Origin: Desulforhopalus sp.
Lineage (GTDB): Bacteria > Desulfobacterota > Desulfobulbia > Desulfobulbales > Desulfocapsaceae
NCBI GenBank assembly: GCA_023231425.1
Contig: JALNVI010000062.1
Location: 1 to 17,534, forward strand
Direction: 5' to 3'
Length of the DNA: 17,534 nt
This document shows, piece after piece, positions 13,556 through 17,534 of the stretch. The notes beneath the pieces are model-generated. The model saw only the letters and a list, made by a program, of their open reading frames with translations, did not search any database and was not told the origin of the DNA. Positions within the stretch are counted from its first letter, which is position 1; every line of letters starts with the position of its first letter. Made by a program: the position numbers and the translations under genes.

Positions 13556-14152
13556 GTGCGTAAAATAAACGATTATTATGCAAAGAAGGCAAAGAAAGAG
13601 AAATATCCGGCACGCTCTGTCTATAAACTTGAAGAGGTGCAGCAGAAATATAAAATTCTCGGGCGGGGGGATTCCGTGCTTGATCTGGGTTGTTCTCCCG
13701 GAAGCTGGTCTCTTTATGCCTCGGAAGTGGTGGGTTCCGGCGGGGTTGTAGTCGGGGTCGATCTGCAGGAGACCGACCTGAGCCCCCGTCCTGATGGAGC
13801 TCCGATTTTTTGGCTTCAGCAGGATATCATGGCGCCGGAGCTGATACCGCTGGTTCGGAAATTCCGTCCGGCATTCAAGGCGCTGATTTCGGATCTGGCT
13901 CCAAAAACCACCGGTAACCGCTGGAGCGATTCGCAGCAGTCACTTCGGCTGGTGCGCCACACCTTGAAGCTGGCTGAGACTTTGCTGTTGCCCGGAGGAA
14001 ATTATATCGTCAAGGTGTTTCAGGGAGAGGATTTCCCCGAATTTGTCAAGGAAATGAAACAGCGTTTTGCCATGGTCAAGGTGGTGAAACCGCAGAGTTC
14101 ACGGGTGGAAAGCCGGGAGATATTTGTGCTCGGGATGACGTATAAGAAGTGA
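13556..14152 (+). CDS. rlmE: 23S rRNA (uridine-2'-O-)-methyltransferase RlmE (FtsJ/RrmJ)
   Basis: A 198-residue Rossmann-fold methyltransferase that methylates the 2'-OH of a uridine in the A-loop of 23S rRNA on the 50S subunit. The SAM-binding motif I is VLDLGCSPGSWSLYA (41-55), followed by the acidic VVVGVDLQ (64-71). The K-D-K-E catalytic tetrad is present: K24 in ARSVYKL, D113 in ISDLAP, K153 in IVKVF and E188 in SREIF. The length and the end at SREIFVLGMTYKK fit the family. The start is GTG at 13556, 24 bases after the nucleotidyltransferase stop, with AAGGG about nine bases upstream. The bacterial enzyme is heat-shock induced in E. coli, but no heat-shock promoter was seen here. Confidence 0.95.
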   Translation: MRKINDYYAKKAKKEKYPARSVYKLEEVQQKYKILGRGDSVLDLGCSPGSWSLYASEVVGSGGVVVGVDLQETDLSPRPDGAPIFWLQQDIMAPELIPLVRKFRPAFKALISDLAPKTTGNRWSDSQQSLRLVRHTLKLAETLLLPGGNYIVKVFQGEDFPEFVKEMKQRFAMVKVVKPQSSRVESREIFVLGMTYKK

Positions 14153-14213
14153 GACCCGTTCTTTTAAGCGGTCTGCCGGCCGCCTCATTAACATAAACAA
14201 GTAAGGTGCATTT

Positions 14214-14963
14214 ATGTCAGGACATTCCAAGTGGTCAACTATTAAGAGAAAGAAAGGCGCAAACGATGCAAAGAGGGGTAAAATCTTCACCCGTCTCATC
14301 AAAGAGATTACCGTAGCTGCCCGTTCCGGTGGTGGTGACCCCGACGGTAACCCGCGTCTTCGCTCTGCCATAGCGACCGCGAAGGCTGAAAACATGCCCA
14401 AAGATAATATTGCCCGTGCCGTCAAGAAAGGTACCGGTGAGATTGCCGGGGAGATTTATGATGAGATCCTTTATGAAGGCTATGGTCCCGGCGGTGTCGC
14501 CGTGCTGGTGGAGTGCCTCTCCGATAACCGTAACCGTACTGCGGCTGATGTGCGCCACGCCTTCGCCAAGTGTAATGGTAACCTTGGTGAGAATGGTTGC
14601 GTCAGTTATATGTTTGATAAAAAAGGGCTCCTCCAGGTGGATAAAAGTGTTATCTCCGAAGAGGTTCTGATGGACAAGGCCCTTGAGGCCGGAGCTGATG
14701 ATGTGGTGGAGGAGGATGATGAGTTTCTGATCTTCACCGCTCCGGAGGATTTTGATTCTGTCCGTGAGACGCTGGAAAAGGAAGGCGTGAAATTTGTTGA
14801 GGCACAGATTGCCATGATCCCTCAGAACACCGTCGATGTCACCGAAGAGAACGTGGCGAAAAACCTGCTCAAGCTTATGGATATGCTGGAAGACCATGAG
14901 GACGTGCAGAACGTTTACTCCAACTTCGATATTGATGAAGATCTGCTGGAGCAGCTTTCCTGA
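14214..14963 (+). CDS. yebC: YebC/PmpR family protein (TACO1 family)
   Basis: A 249-residue protein of the YebC family. It begins with the diagnostic SGHSKWSTIKRKKGANDAKR, followed by IFTRLIKEITVAARSGGGDP, NPRLRSAIATAKAENMPKDN and YEGYGPGGVAVLVECLSDN. An acidic, helix-rich C-terminus ends in YSNFDIDEDLL. The length is typical. Members have been described as DNA-binding regulators, and more recently as translation factors that relieve ribosome stalling at proline-rich stretches; which role applies here cannot be read from sequence. AAGGTG sits eight bases before the ATG. It directly precedes ruvC with no gap, the common YebC-RuvCAB arrangement, suggesting co-transcription rather than a shared mechanism. 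Confidence 0.96.
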   Translation: MSGHSKWSTIKRKKGANDAKRGKIFTRLIKEITVAARSGGGDPDGNPRLRSAIATAKAENMPKDNIARAVKKGTGEIAGEIYDEILYEGYGPGGVAVLVECLSDNRNRTAADVRHAFAKCNGNLGENGCVSYMFDKKGLLQVDKSVISEEVLMDKALEAGADDVVEEDDEFLIFTAPEDFDSVRETLEKEGVKFVEAQIAMIPQNTVDVTEENVAKNLLKLMDMLEDHEDVQNVYSNFDIDEDLLEQLS

Positions 14964-15434
14964 GTGGTGCGTGTTCTCGGCATTGACCCCGGTAGTCGGA
15001 TTCTCGGCTATGGGGTCATTGATGTATCCAGCAGTCGGCTTGTCTATGTCACTTGCGGAACGATCCGCACCACGGTGAAGTATCCGCTGGCCTGGCGTCT
15101 TAACGAGATCTTTGATGGTCTCAATGAAGTGATTCAGATTCACCGTCCGGAGGTGGCGGCGGTGGAAGATGTTTTTATGTCCTCTAATGCTCGCTCGGCG
15201 CTCAAACTCGGCCAGGCCCGTGGAGCGGCAATAGTAGCCGCCATGCAGAACGGGCTGAAGGTCTATGACTATCCTCCCCGTCAGGTGAAACAGGCCGTGG
15301 CGGGATATGGCCAGGCGGAGAAGGTGCAGGTGCAGCACATGGTGAAGGTATTACTGAAATTGCAGGGCTCGCCGAGTGCGGATGCAGCGGATGCACTGGC
15401 CGTGGCGATCTGTCATGCCAATCAGCAGTTTTGA
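14964..15434 (+). CDS. ruvC: Crossover junction endodeoxyribonuclease RuvC
   Basis: A 156-residue Holliday-junction resolvase of the RNase H-like fold that cuts junctions symmetrically in the RuvABC resolvasome. The four catalytic acids are in place: D8 in VLGIDPGSR, E69 in VEDVF, and the pair of aspartates in SADAADALAVAICH near the C-terminus (about 138-151). KLGQARGAA and YPPRQVKQAVAGYGQAEKVQV are further family blocks. The stop of yebC (14961-14963) is immediately followed by GTGGTG. The first GTG (14964) lies about 12 bases after a GGAG; the second (14967) would give the textbook MRVLGIDPG start. The two differ by one residue. Confidence 0.96.
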   Translation: MVRVLGIDPGSRILGYGVIDVSSSRLVYVTCGTIRTTVKYPLAWRLNEIFDGLNEVIQIHRPEVAAVEDVFMSSNARSALKLGQARGAAIVAAMQNGLKVYDYPPRQVKQAVAGYGQAEKVQVQHMVKVLLKLQGSPSADAADALAVAICHANQQF

Positions 15435-15474
15435 GGATCTCCGCAGGCTGCAGAAAATTGTTGGATAAAAACTT

Positions 15475-16101
15475 ATGATAGCAAGTCTTTCAGGAAAGCT
15501 TCTCGCACTCTACGCCGACCGTGCCGTTCTCGATGTGCACGATGTGGGGTACGAGTTGCTGATGTCCACCGACACGCTGTCGCGCCTGCCGGAGGTGGGC
15601 GGAAGCGTTTTCGTCTACGTTTATACCAATGTGCGGGAGGATGCCATTGCTCTTTACGGCTTTCTCGCGGAGGAGGAGAAGGAGCTGTTTCTTATTCTTC
15701 GCACCGTCTCCGGCATTGGTCCCAGGGTGGCGCTGGCCATGCTCTCCGGGCTGCGGGTCGAGCCGCTCTGCAGTGCTATCGTCAATGGCGATGTGAAACG
15801 ACTCACCACACTGCAGGGGATCGGTAAAAAAACTGCGGAACGAATCTGCATGGAACTTAAGGATAAGGTGGTCCATCTTGCCAGCGGAAGAGTCTCCAGT
15901 GCTGGTCGAATATCTCTGACCGGAGGCAGTTCGGAGGTGCAGGACACGGTCTCTGCTCTGACCAACTTCGGGTACTCCGAGACCCAGGTACGGACGGCGC
16001 TGGCCAGGGTGAAGAAAGAGATCGGCGAAGAGGCATTCAGCGGCATGGCGGTGGAGGAGTTGAGTCGCCTCGCCCTGAGGGCCCTGGCGCAACTGCGTTA
16101 G
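15475..16101 (+). CDS. ruvA: Holliday junction branch migration protein RuvA
   Basis: A 208-residue protein that binds the four-way junction as a tetramer and loads RuvB. Domain I (1-65) starts MIASLSGKLL, with DVGYELLM and REDAIALYGF. Domain II (about 66-140) holds two helix-hairpin-helix motifs, VSGIGPRVALAML (78-90) and LQGIGKKTAERI (113-124), which contact DNA backbones. A flexible Ser/Gly-rich linker (about 136-153) leads to domain III (about 154-208), which contacts RuvB and ends LRALAQLR. It begins 40 bp after ruvC and ends 16 bases before the ATG proposed for ruvB. The Shine-Dalgarno (TTGGAT) is weak. Confidence 0.97.
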   Translation: MIASLSGKLLALYADRAVLDVHDVGYELLMSTDTLSRLPEVGGSVFVYVYTNVREDAIALYGFLAEEEKELFLILRTVSGIGPRVALAMLSGLRVEPLCSAIVNGDVKRLTTLQGIGKKTAERICMELKDKVVHLASGRVSSAGRISLTGGSSEVQDTVSALTNFGYSETQVRTALARVKKEIGEEAFSGMAVEELSRLALRALAQLR

Positions 16102-16117
16102 AAGCAGGGCTTTTGTG

Positions 16118-17242
16118 ATGTACAGTGTACCTGCAGAGTTCCCTCCAGCGCTTCAGGATGCATCATCAGGATATGAACTGCATATGAACTACGAAGAAGA
16201 CCTGCAAAGTGAAGATTCCCGCATTATTTCTCCGACGCCACAGGCCGTGGAAAATGTGAACGAGAATGTGCTGCGTCCTAAAAGTCTGGATGAATATATC
16301 GGCCAGGAGCAGCTGCGCAGGTCACTTTCCATCTTTATCCAGGCCGCCCGTAACCGGGGCGAAGCGCTGGATCATGTCCTCTTTCATGGCTTTCCCGGTC
16401 TTGGCAAGACAACCCTCTCCTATATCATCGCCCACGAAATGGGTGCCGGCATCAAAGCTACTTCCGGCCCGGTAATCGAAAAACAGGGTGACCTTGCCGC
16501 CATCCTCACCTCCCTTGAGGAGGGAGATGTCCTCTTTATCGATGAAATTCACCGCCTCAACCACGTTGTGGAGGAGGTGCTCTATCCGGCGATGGAGGAT
16601 TTTCAGCTTGACCTCATTATCGGCCAGGGCCCCGGTGCCCGCTCAGTGAAGATGGATCTGCCGCGTTTCACTCTCGTTGGTGCCACCACTCGAACCGGAC
16701 TGCTCACCGCGCCGTTGCGGGATCGCTTCGGTGTGGTTCTGCGCCTTGAATTCTACAGTCCGGAAGAACTTGTTACCATTGTTCAGCGATCCGGTCATAT
16801 TCTTGGGATGCAGGTGGACGAGACAGGTGCTTTTGAGCTTGGTAAACGCTCCCGCGGGACCCCGCGTATTGCCAACCGTCTGCTGCGGCGGGTGAGGGAT
16901 TTTGCCGAGGTCGGTGGTCACAAGGTGGTGAATAGAGAGGTCGTGCAGGCGGCTCTTGACCTGCTTGGTGTTGATCAGTTCGGCCTCGACGATATGGATC
17001 GCCGTATCATGCTTGCCATCATCGACAAATTTGATGGCGGTCCCATAGGCATGGAGACCCTTGCCACCGTTGTCTGCGAAGAAAAGAATACCCTCGAAGA
17101 TGTCTATGAACCCTTTCTGATCCAGTCCGGTTTTATTAAACGGACACCGCGTGGCCGGGTTGCCACCGCTCAGGCCTACGAGCATTTCAGACGTAAAAGG
17201 CCGCGTCATTCACTGCCCCCGCCGACTTTGTTCGACGAATAA
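16118..17242 (+). CDS. ruvB: Holliday junction branch migration DNA helicase RuvB
   Basis: The AAA+ motor of branch migration, forming hexamers on DNA next to RuvA. Numbered from the ATG at 16118 (374 residues), Walker A is GFPGLGKT (91-98) after DHVLFH, where most relatives have GPPGLGKT. Walker B is DVLFIDEIHRL (137-147). GATTRTGLLTAPLRDRFG (188-205) contains sensor 1 and the arginine finger, and RGTPRIANRLLRRVRDFA (246-263) is sensor 2. A winged-helix domain with TLEDVYEPFLIQSGFIKRTPRG follows. The N-terminus is about 20-25 residues longer than usual before LRPKSLDEYIGQE. Possible starts are GTG 16115, ATG 16118 and ATG 16184 (MNYEEDLQ, 352 residues), the last being closest to the family length. 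Confidence 0.96.
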   Translation: MYSVPAEFPPALQDASSGYELHMNYEEDLQSEDSRIISPTPQAVENVNENVLRPKSLDEYIGQEQLRRSLSIFIQAARNRGEALDHVLFHGFPGLGKTTLSYIIAHEMGAGIKATSGPVIEKQGDLAAILTSLEEGDVLFIDEIHRLNHVVEEVLYPAMEDFQLDLIIGQGPGARSVKMDLPRFTLVGATTRTGLLTAPLRDRFGVVLRLEFYSPEELVTIVQRSGHILGMQVDETGAFELGKRSRGTPRIANRLLRRVRDFAEVGGHKVVNREVVQAALDLLGVDQFGLDDMDRRIMLAIIDKFDGGPIGMETLATVVCEEKNTLEDVYEPFLIQSGFIKRTPRGRVATAQAYEHFRRKRPRHSLPPPTLFDE

Positions 17243-17251
17243 GAAAATCTT

Positions 17252-17298
17252 CAGCTTTCCCTGCAGGCTCTTTTCCTGCCACAGAGAAAAGCTGTTTT
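17252..17298 (+). terminator. Possible intrinsic terminator after ruvB
   Basis: Ten bases after the ruvB stop, CAGCTTT (17252-17258) can pair with AAAGCTG (17288-17294), enclosing an inner GCAGG/CCTGC hairpin (17263-17267 with 17275-17279). TTTT follows directly. The T-run is short and the right arm is shared with the start of the composite repeat, so the call is tentative. Confidence 0.4.
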
Positions 17299-17470
17299 AC
17301 TGCGAAGAACGTAAGGCTCGCAAAGGGTAAAAAAAACAAAGAATTTTATCGCCTTTTCCCGTCCCCGCTTTCCTTCTGCGTTCTCGCTTTTTCTGTCCTT
17401 CCCGATTTAACTTCGATGAGCTCTTTGTTATTAAATGTTTTGTTTTCCACAGATTCTTGAGAAGTTACAA
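17286..17470 (+). repeat. Composite dispersed repeat, copy 2
   Basis: The blocks follow the same order as at 7551-7770: GAAAAGCTGTTTTACTGCG and AAGAACG (17286-17311), GCAAAGGGTAAA, a CT-rich tract with TTTTCCCGTCCCCGCTTTCC (about 17350-17400), then TTTAAC, CTCTTTG and TTATTAAATGTTTTG (17406-17442), then TTCTTGAGAAG. Here there is one ACCGCGAAG-type unit rather than two. The rest of the window to 17534 shows no gene. Confidence 0.7.
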
Positions 17471-17534
17471 ATCAAGACGGGAATTGCCTCGATAGTGTCT
17501 TTTTACACAGCTCAGGTGTTGGCAGCTTTTTCCA

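Noticed and set aside
14153..14213. GCGG...CCGC pairing between rlmE and yebC as a terminator
   Set aside because: The stem is only four base pairs with no T-run, and the genes are close enough to be co-transcribed.
14235..15338. A 367-codon minus-strand open frame opposite yebC and ruvC
   Set aside because: It crosses two strongly conserved genes on the other strand; the translation is His/Ile-rich with no family signature.

Overview
This window looks like a chromosomal, housekeeping-dominated segment from a Gram-negative bacterium of mid-range G+C. It is most likely a member of the Desulfobacterota, possibly near the Desulfobulbales. That placement is inferred from protein character, from the order yebC-ruvC-ruvA-ruvB, and from intergenic spaces packed with degenerate repeats. 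No phage, integrase, transposase, CRISPR array, rRNA or tRNA gene was seen.

Layout. Positions 1-669 hold no credible gene but contain a mosaic of repeats, including a long imperfect inverted repeat (81-181 with 491-583). On the minus strand, rnr (RNase R) and trmJ (tRNA 2'-O-methyltransferase) form a tightly coupled pair (3605 to 670). Divergent from them is a RelA/SpoT homolog (3683-5785) with an intact (p)ppGpp hydrolase site and a degenerate synthetase. Next, on the minus strand, come aat (leucyl/phenylalanyl-tRNA-protein transferase) and an overlapping small zinc-ribbon protein with a TSCPD-like C-terminal domain. A DamX-like protein (AAA ATPase, one membrane segment, SPOR-like domain) occupies 7897-9738 on the plus strand. 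An outer-membrane beta-barrel gene, a truncated paralog of it, and a tRNA-dihydrouridine synthase gene lie on the minus strand (9973-11970). The right end is a plus-strand run: CCA/poly(A)-polymerase-type nucleotidyltransferase, rlmE, yebC, ruvC, ruvA, ruvB (12089-17242). A possible terminator and another composite repeat follow.

How the genes work together. Much of the window serves RNA: tRNA 2'-O-methylation, dihydrouridine, CCA maturation or polyadenylation, 23S rRNA 2'-O-methylation and RNase R decay. RuvABC is a complete Holliday-junction branch-migration and resolution set, linked to yebC as in many bacteria. The RSH protein, Aat and the DamX-like protein connect to starvation signalling, N-end-rule proteolysis and cell-envelope division.

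Most notable. (1) The RSH protein has lost synthetase residues but keeps its HD hydrolase site. (2) A dispersed ~72-bp repeat occurs three times with a hairpin whose base pairs vary but are kept, plus one shortened copy. (3) A composite ~180-220-bp repeat occurs twice, and a piece of it appears to supply the C-terminal codons of the dihydrouridine synthase. (4) A G8 homopolymer lies in the ribosome-binding region of an outer-membrane protein gene. (5) An orphan TSCPD-like protein is coupled to aat.
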